A program made the translations under genes and the position numbers. A stretch of DNA of 64,000 nt from Venturia oleaginea (lineage: Eukaryota > Ascomycota > Dothideomycetes > Venturiales > Venturiaceae), in assembly GCA_013176395.1 (NCBI GenBank), contig JABMLP010000017.1, forward strand, positions 1,054,001 through 1,118,000, in the 5' to 3' direction. Shown piece by piece: positions 44,781-58,050 of this stretch (the first letter of the stretch is position 1; the number at the start of each line of letters is the position of its first letter). The notes beneath the pieces are model-generated. The model searched no databases. It saw nothing but the letters and a program-made list of their open reading frames with translations, and was not told the DNA's origin.

Positions 44781-46933
44781 ATGACTCGAATGAAGAAGAA
44801 AGGCACGTCCAAGTCCACTGAATCCCTCGATTATCCACATCAAACTAACAACTACTAGGCCAGTCTGGCGCCGTGAAGAATTTCATTACGCGAACACAAG
44901 CCGTGAGAAAGCTTCAGATATCGCTCCCAGACTTCCGGAGATTATGTATCTTCAAGGGTATGTCCAGATCTCTATGAAGTGTGTATTCCCAAATTGACGA
45001 GTCTATAGGTATCTACCCTCGCGAACCTCGCAACAAGAAGAAGGTCTCCAAACGGGCCACTCCCTCCACCACCTTCTACTACACCAAGGACATACAATAC
45101 CTCCTCCATGAGCCCCTACTCGAGAAGTTCCGCGACCACAAAGCCCTGGCCAAGAAGATTGGCCGTGCGCTGGGTCGTGGTGAGGTTGGAGATGCGACGC
45201 GCTTGGAGAAGTCGAAGCCGAAGATGAGACTGGACCACATTATCAAGGAGCGATACCCAACGTTTGTTGATGCTCTGAGAGATTTGGACGATGCGCTCTC
45301 TATGCTCTTCTTGTTCGCCAATCTGCCCTCGACCACCTACGTTCCTCCAAAGACCATTGCTCTCTGCCAGCGCCTCTGCCTCGAGTTTGAACATTACTTG
45401 ATCGAAACGCATACACTGCGAAAATCTTTCTTGTCGATCAAGGGGATCTACTACCAGGCCACGATCCAGGGACAGGATATTCTTTGGCTTGTCCCCTACA
45501 AATTTGTGCAGAGAATGGCTGGCGATATCGATTTCAGGATCATGGGCACTTTCATTGAGTTCTACACGACGCTTCTTGGATTTATCAACTACCGACTATT
45601 CACTTCCATCGGTCTTGTGTATCCACCCAAGTTCGACTCCTCGAGTGACGATAGGGGTGGTGAACTTGGCGCTATCACGTTAGAGTCCAAGGCAATTGAG
45701 GGGGCACCCGCTGCCAATGGCACCAATGGACACGGCGATTCCAATGCCAGAGCCACTGTGGACGCACAAGTGGAGGCTGACAGACTCGCTGAAATGGACA
45801 TTCAGGGTGACAATGACGAGCCTACCACAGGCGGAGCTGAGGAAGAAACTCCCAATGATGCGCTCGACACATTTGAACCGGCTACCGCTCAAGATGCCGA
45901 TATCCTCTTGCAACCTCAATTCGGCAGCGTAGAGGCAGGTACTCTCTTCTCGGACTTCACGTTCTTCCTGGGCCGCGAGACCCCACGTGCGCCATTGGAA
46001 TTCCTGCTAAAATCTTTTGGTTGCAAACGCGTGGGCTGGGACGCAGTACTTGGTGACGGTGGTTTCATCACTAACGATCAAGACCCAAGAATTACTCATC
46101 AGATCGTGGATCGCCCCAATCTACCTCCAAATGCCTTCCCAGAAGTTCCTGTTGAGACAGAGATCGATGCTGATGGCGACGAGGTCATCAAGAAGCAGCC
46201 ATCTGCTGTTCGTGTTCCTGGTCGAACTTACATCCAGCCACAGTGGGTATGGGACTGTATTAACCAAGGCAAACTTCTGAGACCAGACTTGTATGCGCCA
46301 GGTGCTACTCTTCCACCTCACCTGAGTCCGTGGATGAAGCCAAAGGCCGGTCAGTACGACCCCACTGCGCCGCTTGTCGAGCAAGAAAACGAAGGCGAGG
46401 CGGAACTTCACGCAGAAGAGATCGAAGAAGAGGAGGATGAAGAGGAGAACGAGGACGCCGAGGAGGATGAAGACAGCTCTGCAGCTGAGGAAGATGAACA
46501 AAACGGCCTCTTTGCAGAAGGCGAAGTTGAAGCTGGCGAAGGCATGCAGGTTGACGGCGACAGCGATGATGACGAACAAGATGAGGAAGAAATCGCAGAC
46601 GAGTTTGACGGCTTCTCGGACGACGCTGAGGACGAGGTCTCAGATACTGAGAAGGAGCGCATAGAGCATCAGCGAGAAATCGAAGCCGAAGCCGCTGGTC
46701 AGCCTTTCTCGACAATAGAAGCTGGCCGTACGCCTGGCAAGTCACTGGCAAGAAAGAAGGCCGACAAGACGAGGAAGGACGCCCAGGAGGAGCTTGATAG
46801 GCAGCGAATGATGTTGCCCAACAAGAAGCGAAAGCTATTCGACAAAATGCAGTACGGCAACAAACAGCGTGAAGCCGAGGCGGAGAAGCTACGAAAGAAG
46901 AAGAGAAAGTTGGAAAAGAAGGCGGCTATCTGA
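44781..46933 (+). CDS. nop7: pescadillo homolog Nop7, ribosome biogenesis factor
   Basis: Three exons, 44781-44802, 44859-44957 and 45009-46933; 681 aa. The N-terminus [19 protein letters not shown] and [15 protein letters not shown] is the pescadillo signature, and it is obtained only if intron 1 uses a GC donor (AAAG/GCACGT) with a TAG acceptor. The pescadillo domain covers about residues 1-270, a BRCT domain follows ([14 protein letters not shown]...[15 protein letters not shown], about 350-450), then a long Glu/Asp-rich stretch and a basic coiled-coil tail ([15 protein letters not shown]). Nop7 acts with Erb1 and Ytm1 (PeBoW complex) in 27S pre-rRNA processing and 60S assembly in the nucleolus. 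Confidence 0.95.
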
Positions 46934-47539
46934 ACGATTTATAGGCTGTTTTGTTTGTGTCTCCGAATCTGCCGGCCATCGATGTTGGAACTACGATGTT
47001 GGGAACTACGATGTTGGGAACTACGGACAACCCGCTGTCAAAAAATAAGCGACATTAATCTCATTGCGGACATAGGCTGAAGGTTTTCCAACGTTATCAG
47101 CTAGTGTGACGTTTTAGGTACTGGCGTTATGCGAAAGAAAACGTTGACGACGTGACGAGTGGTAAGAGTATCAGCTCAAACAAATCGAGCCGACGTAGTT
47201 TGCACTCTTCTACAGTATCTCATTCTTCTTTGACCATTCTCTGATTCATATGATGTTCATCTCTTCTAGTTGTCAACGGTTCATGGCCATTTGCAACCGT
47301 CGTACTCTGTTATTCTTCTCTCGAATTGGTTCATTTCAGATCCCTCACTTTCCCGTAACCTATCTAGTAATTTCCCTCCCACTGACTTGGGAAAAATTGG
47401 GAGCTATGGTTATACAATAGGTCAACGTCTTCAAGAAAACAAGCTGTTTTTGCTGCAGCAGATTCGGCAAGTATTAGACTAGAACCTCTACTTCTATAGG
47501 AATCTGGATAATACAGTGAGGAGTTCGATGGCGTGGATA
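46934..47539. other. intergenic interval with short tandem repeat
   Basis: Three copies of a ~15-bp unit (GATGTTGGGAACTAC) sit at about 46,981-47,024 just after the NOP7 stop. The remainder separates two convergent genes; nothing coding. Confidence 0.6.
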
Positions 47540-49427
47540 CTATAGAGGCATCTTGATATGTTTTTGCATAAACTCCAAAGCCTGGATGATCTTTTCGTCG
47601 TCGTATCTACGGCCTACTAGTTGTAGAGATATCGGTGCGTCTCTGTACTTTTCTGGTTCGTCTGTTGCTGGTTAGAATCGTATCCGGGATTTTAACTCGG
47701 TATTTTTAGGAAGACTTACAGAGTTCATAATTGTACTTGTCCTTTTCATTGCGAGGTTCGTAGCCTTCTTCTTTTACATCGATCGCTGGATCGACTTGCG
47801 TAACCTGATTATGTTAGCCCTCGGGGGACCTTTCCTTTATCGAACAGAGCACCTACTGGGAAGACAAGACCGGGATAATCACAGAGATTCCACTGAGCAG
47901 TGTATCCCCAATATCTCGCTGAATTGAGTGGAGGCGCAGTACCAGGACCAACAGGACAAAGTATCACATCTACTGTTCCTATCGGCGATCCAAACTCGTC
48001 TTTACCTGAAGCTGTGGAATTCCAGAGCTCGGCGTACTCGTCTCGGTATTTGTCTCGTTTTGTGGTCCATTCCCAGAGTTCGGCTATGGTGAGTTCTTTT
48101 ACATAGGGGTTGTCTTTGATGATGAATTCTGTGAGTGGACGCATCGGTTCGCCAGTGAGAGCTAGAGCTGCTTTGTCTTCTGCCGCGCCATCGGCGAAGT
48201 AGAGACTAGCCTGTTGGGGTTATTAGTATTTACAAAACATAGGGAAACAGTGAACTCACAATGACTTCCCAAGCATGATCATGTCTCAAAGGTTTCCAAT
48301 CGACCACTTCCACGCCTTGAATAGCCTTCAACCCCTCCGCCATCTTCTTCAAAGCCCTCAAAACCGGTGGATGCGGCTTCACAACACCATCATCCCACAG
48401 AACCGCAACCTTGAAAGTCTTCTCTTCCAACGGCTGTAAATCATCGTCGTCCTTCCAAGGGAAAGGCAACAAACTCGGCATCTGCAACCAAGGCTTCGCA
48501 CCAATGATCGTCTCCATAAACATCTTCACGCCCTCCAAACTCGTACTCAACGGTCCAATAACAGGAATAATAGCCTCTTGCGCCAGCATCGCCGCCGCAC
48601 ATCCAGAATTCGGCAGGCGGAAACTTGTAGGACGGAGGCCGTAGAGACCGTTATTTGCTGCTGGACCACGAATACTTCCACCGATGTCTGTTCCGATACC
48701 GAGACAGCTTCCTTTGATACCTAGTAGAGCGCCCTCGCCACCTGATGAGCCACCAGAAGTCAATTTGCGGTTGTAGGGATTCACAGTTTCGCCATAGAGA
48801 TTGCTCGATGTTTCAAGGTGCATGAGAGTTTGTGGTTGTGTTGTTCGTACGTAGAAGACTGCTCCAGCTTTCCACAGGATCTGAAGAATCAAAGCATCGG
48901 CTTCTGCAACTCGACCGACCCATCCTACAAATCCAGCGTTGAGGTCGAGGTCTTTCATTCCAATGTGTTCCTTTACACTGATTGGAACACCATGAAGAAG
49001 TCCGACTGGCTTTTTGTGCTCAGCATAATAGGCATCAAGTTCTGCGGCGCGAGCCAGAGCCCTTTCAGGAAGAAGTTCGGTCACACAATTCGTCTGCAGA
49101 AAGCATCAGCACAGCCTCTACAATCGTGAATATTGAACTCACAAGTTTCTGGGCCAAAGCAGCTCTTCTCAAAAACGCCTTCGTAATCTCCGTACTCGTA
49201 ACAAATCCCGCAGCAAGAACAGTCAATAAATCCTCAGGCGGACTCTCCGTAAATTCCAATTCCCTAGCCGTCAATACTGTTTTCGGAATCCCCGTCACGT
49301 TAAGTGGTAACTCGGCCGGGAGCTCAGGGAGTGGAGGCTCCACCGCAGCGATTGTAGCATCACGATGATGTTGCATTTGCTTCGCGGTTTCTTGCCATGT
49401 TGGCATCTGTTTAAAAGGAGCTGGCAT
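47540..49427 (-). CDS. amidase-signature hydrolase, acetamidase (AmdS) type
   Basis: Five exons on the minus strand (49427-49143, 49093-48260, 48210-47857, 47804-47720, 47661-47540) give 559 aa, the usual fungal acetamidase length; all four introns keep frame. The start ATG 49427 gives MPAPFKQMPTWQ. The amidase Ser-cisSer-Lys triad is visible: Lys in PISVKEHIG (about residue 133), cis-Ser in TSGGSSGGEGAL (about 209) and nucleophile Ser in GTDIGGSIRGP (about 231). The C-terminal block PISLQLVGRRYDDEKI is also typical. Such enzymes release ammonia from small amides; the AmdS of Aspergillus lets cells use acetamide as nitrogen source. No signal peptide, so cytosolic. The gene converges on NOP7. 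Confidence 0.92.
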
Positions 49428-50212
49428 ATTGAGTTGGTCGATTGGATAGTGATTGAGTCTGGGAGGCGTTCGAAGAGGATATGGCGCATTTATCGAAGCG
49501 TGAAGTGCTGAACTCCGAGAATACCAGGTTGAAGATAAGGCCCAACAAGGAAAGTCCTTCCCGATTGCGGATCCGATTGTGGGGTGGTCACGAGGTTGGC
49601 AGTTGGCGACGGCAGACAATCGCGTCGACGCGCCATCGTAAAAGTTGCCAAGTGGCCGAAGTTTGGTTATTCGAGTATGTTTAAAATCTGGTCTCTGTAC
49701 AGACGGATTTGTCCCTAAAGGACATCTGTTAGTCAAGCTGTACCTTTGCCTAAGCCAAAGGTTTTCTAGAACTCAAAAATGGTCCTCAACCTCACATTAC
49801 CTGATTCTTTCAAATTGCCTATAAGATTCAGGGCTTCACCGTTGTCATACTTGGTTGACAGTGCTCAAGTCGGCATCGATATCGATAAGTTCTAGCAATC
49901 TTCTAAATCCAGTTTACAGATATTTAGCCATATCAAACCGAGCAATTGTCACGGCTAGTAGTAACTAATGAAAGGCGTGAATAGCAATCAGGTATGGACT
50001 AAATGTGATAGTGAACTACAGGTAGCCATGTAAATGGGGGGTGGGGGCAAGGCCTACTTACAGGTCTTGCTGTGGCTCGTGTACTGTGGCGCATTGTTAG
50101 GTGCCTGAACACTGTGGTTGTTCCAGTAGCCTAGCAAGCCGTCACAGCAATACCATAAACGCCATTCCCTCGTGTGCGTCCCAGCCCCCATGCCCTTCAT
50201 CCTCCAACATGC
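49428..50212. other. intergenic interval
   Basis: About 785 bp between the amidase start and the 3' end of the EVE-domain gene. A short G-rich run (GGGGGGTGGGGG) lies near 50,035. Nothing else supported. Confidence 0.5.
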
Positions 50213-53200
50213 TTAGTAATCATTTTGTCCAGCCTGGGCAAGGTCGTACATTCCGTCAAATTGGTCCATAAAAAGTGAGCTGTCACCATCTGGAACATTG
50301 AAAGTGGCTCCAACGGAAATTTCAGTGACTTCTTCGGTGATGAAAGTGGTAAGGGCCGCGGTAGGCCCAAGAGAGGGTGCGCGGGACGAGCGACGCGAAG
50401 CGCGGCCCTGGTTTAATGCAAGAGCAGATGATGGGTCCAGAGCTCCATTTGTCTCAGCTATTGCAGATGGCTGTACTGATGGGGCACGAGAGGTTCGCCG
50501 CGAAGGTGGACGGGATCCCTTACGTGGTGAGGTCGAAGGCCCAAGAGATGGAGCCCGGCTGGCTTTACGCGGCGACGTCAGTGGACCGAGAGACGGCGCA
50601 CGAGACGTACGACGTCCACCAGCAGTTGGGATTGGAGGCAGATCAGCAAGTTGACCAAGAGTTTCCTCGCCAACAGGCGCAAAAGATGCATCTGGCAGTT
50701 CAGAGAGATCTTGCGAGATGGCATCCTGGACTACGGCGGGTAGGACAGGCTCAATGCTTGGAGCAATGTCTGATGTTTGTTAGTGGATGCTTGTTTTTAA
50801 ATTAAGCTTGCTGAACTCAAGTGCGAATATCGATAAATTTCTGGCAATTCGACGAAGAGAATTGCGAAAAATTTATGGACATCGATCTCTAGTCAGACAT
50901 CTTCTATGAGGAGTTGACTCACCGACGAGTGGCTCCTCTGCAAAACCTTCATCCCTAGCCGCTGTCGCATCTTCGTCGGCATCAATAGCTTTAACAATGG
51001 CCTCGGCAGCCTCCGAACTCTCTACAAGCTCAACTCCGTTGACGATTTCCTCGGTCTGCTGTTGCTCAGATACGGTCTCTGCAGCATCTTCAAGAGCCTC
51101 GATGATCCCCTCGGTCTTATCAGCAACGGCGTCCTCGACAACTTCAGTAATGCCTCCAATGATCTCGTCTTGGACCTGCTCGACTAATGCATCTTCAACC
51201 TCTTCAACAATTTCCTCTGTGAGGTCTTCCCCAAATTGCTCTTGAGTTTCGTCACGGTTCTCAGCAGCAACTTCTTCTCCAATGGCGCCAGCGACAGCTT
51301 CGGCCATATCTTCAGCGGCATCTACACCATGATCAGAGGATTCGTCGTCTCGGAGGTGCTGTGATTCCATGGCCAGCTTTTCTTCGATGGAATGTTCCTC
51401 TTCGACATCTTCTTCAATGGCGCCATTCTCAGCTGCGGCTTCTCCGATTTCGGTATTCTCAAGCACAGTCTCGCCATCCGCCATCTCGGCGTCGACATTC
51501 TCAGAATGAGGTGCAGTCTCGCCAGCCATTTTGAGAATGTAGTTCCATTCGGCAGGAGAGACTTTGCTAACACTGAGACGAGATTGCGTGAACAATTGCA
51601 TGTTCTCAAGACCATTGCCCTTGGTGCTGTCTGAGTGTCTGCGAAGTTCGGCAAGGGTAACACTCTCAGGGCGGTCGAATTTCTGGCGGAACTCGACATG
51701 GACATTGAACCATTTTGGGTTGGTACGGTCCGATTTCTCGTCGTAGTAAGGGTCCTGAGGATCGAAGGCAGATTCTACGACGTTGGTTAGTTCTATTCGA
51801 CCTAAGAATGTGATACACAGGATTACCATCAACCGTAGCCTCTCCAACAATTTCCATGATGCCGACAATGCCAGGAACCTTTATATTAGAGTGGTAAAAG
51901 AAAGCCAAATCACCCTTCTTCATGGCCCGCATATTATTCTTAGCTGCATGATTACGAACTCCAGTCCATGGTTCAGGCTCGGTTGCATTCATCAGGTCAT
52001 CAATTGAGAACTTGACGTCCTTGCCATTCTCCATGCGTGACTCTGGCTCTGCTTTGAGAAGCCAATAGTGATGACCATCTGAATCGGTAGACGTGGATTC
52101 CGCAGTGGCTGTTGCTGTACTGGCCTTTGGCAATGAACGGCGCTTTCGAGCAGCGGGCCCTGGACTCGAGACCCGCTTACGTTTACCAGTAGCCTCCTTG
52201 GCAGCTTTCTTTGGTGGTGCAGTCTTAGGCGCCTTTGGAGTGGCCTTCGAAACCTTAGGGGTAGCCATGCTCTTTCTGGATCTGCCAATAGGTCCAGCAG
52301 GCGTCGCGGCTTTGCTTTCAGGAGTTGCACGAGATGATCTGGGCGTCGCTTTAGCAGCAGAAGATCCCGCAGGATCAGACGTAGCGGCCGGTGTAAGTGG
52401 TGTGGATGATTTAGCAGCGGTTCTTGCGGACACACAAGAGCTAGCTTTGGGTGGAGCGGTCTTTGGAGCCTTTGGAGTTCCTTTGGCTGCCTTGGGTGTA
52501 GATGGAGCAGCCATTGTCTGCCGCCTAGGAGTTCTAGCTGCAGCTGTCTTCGTAAGAGCAACAATGGTCCGTCTAACGGCTGGGGTTGGACCGGTCTCTT
52601 CAACCTCTTCCGCAGGCAATGAGCGCTTACCACGGTCACGGGATGTCGTGACAGACAAAGGCAAAGCTGTGGCAGGCTCAGCGGCCGGAGTTTGCTCGAT
52701 GGCGACTTTGCTAGCAGCCGATGGTCGTCCACGTCGCTTAGGTGTTGGGGCTATCAGTTGTTCTTCCTCTTGAAGCTCCGCAGCCACACTGGCGGCGGAT
52801 GGTCGTCCACGTCGCATGGGTGGTGGAGCAGCTGGTTGTTCCTCCTGTTGAATCTCATCGGCCTCGACAGGAGCCATACTGGCAGCTGAAGGTCGGCCAC
52901 GTCTTTTGGGAAGGGGCGCGGCAGTCTGCTCTTCTTCTTCAGCGGCCTTGGCAGCAGCGGAAGGTCGTCCGCGTCGCTTGGGAGATGGAGCAGCGTTATC
53001 CACTGTCGCGCTTGCCTCTCCCTCATCGCCAAGCTGGCTGACAGCAGATGGTCTGCCGCGGCGTTTCGGGCCAGATGCAGATGCTACTTGCTCAGCGACA
53101 ACGGGGGTCGCAGCTTGACTAGCTGCACTTGGACGACCTCGTTTCTTAGGCATCTTTGTAGGTTCTGGCTCTGGTACGACAGCTTCCTCCTCCTCCTCCT

Positions 53201-54440
53201 CCTCCTCCTCCTCCTCCTCCTCCTCCTCTGCTGCCGTCTCCTCCACGACAGGGTTTGCAACAAGCTCTGCTTTCTTTGCTCGTTCCCGACCTTTCTTGAC
53301 AATAGGCACTGGCTCCTCGACTTGCTCCTCTTCGGCCTCGACTTCGACGACAGGCTCTGCCTTCTTCCTTCCGCGACCCTTTTTGACCAGTGGTACTGGT
53401 TCTTCGATAACAGGCTCTTCCTGGACTTCTGCCTCGACAAGATCGGCCTTCTTCGCTCTGTCTCGACCTTTCTTAACTGATGCCTCGACTTGAGCTGACT
53501 CAGGCTCAGGGTCTGCCTTCTTTCGTCCGCGCGTAGGCTTCTCAATCACTGGTTGTGGCTCTGGCTCTGACTCCGGCGCAGCAGCTTTGTGAGAAGCGCG
53601 TCCTTTCGCAGCTGGTTTCTCTGCCTGTTCGACTGTTTCGACAGCAGCGCCACGTCTGCCTCTGGATTTGGGAGCTGGTTCGGGCTGATCTTCTGGTTCA
53701 GGCTCTTGGATTGTGACGCGTTTTCCTTTGCCTTTTGTCTTCTTTGGCTCCTCAACGATTGTATCTGGCTCGGTTTGCGGTTCAGGTTCTGAAGCTTTGG
53801 CTGCTCTACCGGGCTTTAGTTTCGCTGGTGTCGTGGCTTCTAGTACGAGCTCGGCAGCCTTACGACCTCGTCCACGCGCCTTGGGGGCTGGGGTTTCTAA
53901 CTCTGCCTCTGCAACGGCTTCTTCGACAGCTTCATCTAGCTCTTCTTGCAGTTGTGTAGCAGGACCTCGACCACGTCGTCCAGCTGGTTTTGGGATAGGA
54001 GCTTCCTCGGCAGGCTTATCAGCCTTTGCGGCGCGTCCACGCTTCTTGGGCGCAGAGCTCTCAGCGACGACTTCTTTGGCGATGTCTTCGTTCAATTGCT
54101 TCGCAGCAGCTTTTCCACGTTTGCCAGCTTTTTCTGGAACGACTGGAAGATCTGGTTCAGTTTCGACTGTCGCAGTTTTGGCAGATCGACCGCGTTTCTT
54201 TGGTGGTTCTGGGACAGGCTCTGAATCTTCCGGCGCGTCGTCAACCGGCGCTTTTGATGCTTTTGATGCTTTCGTTACACGCGCAGGCTTTGTCACTGGG
54301 GCATCTTCTTCAATTGTTGGTTCGGCAGTGCGTTTAGAGCGAGAAGCACGCGTCGTCGCAGGTTCGGCGGCGCGTGTTTTCGAGGCGGCGGTAGGCTTTG
54401 TCGCTCTGGCGACAGTAACTTTGCTTTTCTTGGGTGGCAT
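50213..54440 (-). CDS. AT-hook and EVE-domain nuclear protein, 1,340 aa
   Basis: Three exons, 54440-51827, 51774-50923 and 50769-50213; introns of 52 and 153 nt, both phase 1. Residues 1-~430 are a low-complexity stretch of Lys/Arg, Glu and Pro with many GRGRK/KRGR words; residues ~430-570 hold six near-identical AT-hooks of the form KRRGRPSAAS separated by acidic linkers. A Thr/Ala/Pro-rich segment then leads to an EVE domain (about 785-960): HYWLLKAEPESR, FSIDDL, WTGVRNHAAKNNMRAMKKGDLAFFYHS, VGIMEIVGEA and DPYYDEKSDRTNPKWFNVHV. The last ~310 residues are acidic/Ala-rich helices followed by repeated SRAPSLGP words. EVE domains (as in human THYN1) bind modified bases or nucleotides; AT-hooks bind AT-rich DNA, so a chromatin role is plausible. 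Confidence 0.88.
53185..53228. repeat. (CTC)n trinucleotide run, encodes poly-Glu
   Basis: About fourteen CTC/TCC triplets inside exon 1 of the EVE-domain gene; on the coding strand this is GAG repeated, giving an uninterrupted Glu tract just before the first AT-hook. A likely length-polymorphic site. Confidence 0.9.
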
Positions 54441-55746
<1,306 letters not shown>

Positions 55747-56698
55747 TTAGTAACGCTTGCCCTCACGGAGAACGTCACCGAATTCCTCCAAAGGACTTCG
55801 GATGAGTTTGGTGTCCTTCCACAAGTTGGGTGTAAGGAAGCCGTATGTGTTGGAGACTGCCTGGAAAGTGGCCTTGAGGGTGTTCTCGAGGGTCTTGGTG
55901 GATCCAGCAGAGGATGTGTATGCGTCCTCGACACCAGCAAGTTGCAGTAGACGCTTGACGGCTGGGGAGGCAACGAGACCGGTACCACGGGGAGCTGGAA
56001 TAAGCTGTGGGAAATTAGTGATTGACCCCAAAGCTCAAAGATTGGCGAAAACTTACTCGGACACTGACGGAACCACATTTTCCACTCTCCTTGGTTGGCA
56101 GAGAGTGAGGCTCACCGAGGTTGGTACCCCAGTAACCTCTTCGGATTGGAACGACGCTGAGCTTTGCGATGATGATGGCGGCACGGATGGCAGTGGCGAC
56201 TTCCTTGGAGGTCTTGATTCCAAGACCGACGTGACCCTCAGAATCTCCGATAATGACGATGGCCTTGAAACGTGTTCGCTGACCGGCACGGGTCTGCTTC
56301 TGCACAGGCTTGATCTGTACGCGAAAATACCGTTAGCCAATATTCCACAATCCCCTTTGCGACTGAATATGCCGATGCCAAGTCCACCACCAAAGTCCAG
56401 ATTGGAATTGCGAACGCACCTTCATGACCTCATCCTTCAACTTTGGTAAGAAGAAGTCGACGATCTGGTACTCCTTGATGGGCAGAGAGTGTAGGTAGAT
56501 CTCCTCCATGGACTTAATCTTGCCAGCCTTTACCAATCGACCGAGCTTGGTGACTGGCTGCCATTCCTTCTCTTCACTCTTTCCACCACCACGACGTCCA
56601 CGACCGCGTCCACGGCCACGACCTCTGTCACCTCCACGGTCACCACGACCACGGTCTCCGAAACCACCGCGTCCTGCGGGTGCTGGTGCGTCAGCCAT
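55747..56698 (-). CDS. rps2: 40S ribosomal protein uS5 (RPS2)
   Basis: Three exons, 56698-56420, 56314-56057 and 56004-55747, giving 264 aa, the usual eukaryotic length; introns 105 and 52 nt. The N-terminus is an RGG-type run ([18 protein letters not shown]), a typical arginine-methylation substrate of Rps2. The S5 double-stranded RNA-binding fold follows: [40 protein letters not shown] and the C-terminal S5 domain [20 protein letters not shown]. The end [10 protein letters not shown] and [13 protein letters not shown] is conserved. It sits near the mRNA entry channel of the small subunit and influences decoding fidelity. It is divergent from the Med8-like gene (438 bp between starts). Confidence 0.96.
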
Positions 56699-57135
56699 AT
56701 TTGCGATTTGTGAGAATTCGGTGGGACGGGGCTGCGATATGTGGAATTAGCGATTTGAGTTAGTGAGTATTCAGAGTGCCTGCGAGAGTGGCGAGGACGT
56801 GTACATACCGAATTGCTCGATGTTGCTGCGATTTGGTGAATTTTATGCTGGCCGGTATGGAGCTCTTTGTGGGCTATCCGAAAAGAATACGCTAGCACAC
56901 GTGACCACTAGCCACATTGAGGCGTTGCGGAACGGTGAAAACTGAAACAACAAATCCGGAGGCATCGTAATGAAAACAACTTCAGGCCATTCCCTCGTTA
57001 TTCGAATCTGCTCAAGCACTTTACGACCGTGACCCTTAACAGATCAAGCCCACTACTAGGGAACATTTGGGGATCCATTCTACCAACAAAAACAGAACAT
57101 AAGAGCCCGGAACTCGAGATCTTGGTTCAATAATC
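56699..57135. other. divergent upstream region of rps2 and the Med8-like gene
   Basis: 437 bp containing the two promoters. A 5'-UTR intron in rps2 is possible, as in many fungal ribosomal protein genes, but I could not establish one. Confidence 0.5.
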
Positions 57136-58050
57136 ATGTCGAAGCCGAAGAAGTCCGACAGCGCAGCCTTCACAATCACAAGTGATAGAAATGAGGACGA
57201 TCATAAAGTTATAGACGCTCTGCGCGCCAGCTTCACTCGCCTCCATGCCGGCATCGATATATTTTCTCAACGGGATTTTTTGATACAAGATCCCAACGCT
57301 GTCGAAAACGCCGAAGGCACGGGTATGCCGTCATGGTTAGTCAATTAGCCTTGTATTACTTTCCGATGACCTATCCAGTCAATATGCTGTTTTCCCGGAA
57401 ATGACGTCTTATCTGCTTGTATTTCATTCACATCAAGATTTGTCTTAAAATTCAAACTCCTCTTCTCACCGTCAAGGAATATCTTCATCGAACGATGTCC
57501 GTGAACCAAATGTACTAACAGGATCTCCCGAAGGCCCGCAATCTACCACGCAACAAACGGCATAAAGACAAACATAATCAACACGGCGCGCCTAATCACG
57601 AAAAACGAAGCCTTCCTATCTGAAGCCCACATCCACCCAAACACAACCTGGCCCATCGAGCGAACACATCTAATCGACGAACTCCTCCGCCGCCAACCCG
57701 ACTTCGATACCCAAGCATGGATGAACGAGTCCTTGGCGCTAGGCCAAGAGACCGCAGAAGGGGAAGGCGAAATGATAACCGCGGAGTGGGAGAGCTTGTG
57801 GGCCGATGCGGATTACCAACATAATGTCAAGGCGCGAGAGATCTATGATGGACAGGAAGTGGGCGAGGGTGATGGTGAGGAGGAAGATGATGGCGAGGAG
57901 GAAGAGGAAGGAGTGGAACAAGTTGTTGCTGGGGAGAAGGGGAAGGGGGTTGTTGTTTCTGGTGGGCCGGGTATGCCATTGGAGGATATTTTGAGGTATA
58001 TGCATTCGGGTGGTACGTTGATGGTTGGAGGGCCCCCGCCGATGGGTTGA
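57136..58050 (+). CDS. acidic protein with Mediator subunit 8-like layout, 242 aa
   Basis: Two exons, 57136-57335 and 57522-58050, separated by a 186-nt intron with a TACTAAC-type branch site close to its acceptor; 242 aa. The order of features resembles fungal Med8: an N-terminal helix with DALRASFTRLHAGI, a central Trp-Pro region (GMPSWISRRPAIYHATNGI), a helix (KTNIINTARLITKN), and a C-terminal LIDELLRRQPDFDTQAW. The last ~100 residues are unlike core Med8: a long Glu/Asp/Gly run (GEGDGEEEDDGEEEEEG), then GGPPPMG at the end. The assignment is a guess from layout; another nuclear helical protein is possible. The gene itself is well supported by frame and splice signals. Confidence 0.6.

Noticed and set aside
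46374..46664. Basic plus-strand frame and its minus-strand counterparts
   Set aside because: Shadows of the acidic tail of NOP7.
50298..50805. Plus-strand Arg/Gly-rich frames
   Set aside because: They mirror the SRAPSLGP repeats of the minus-strand last exon, which splices in frame with the EVE gene.
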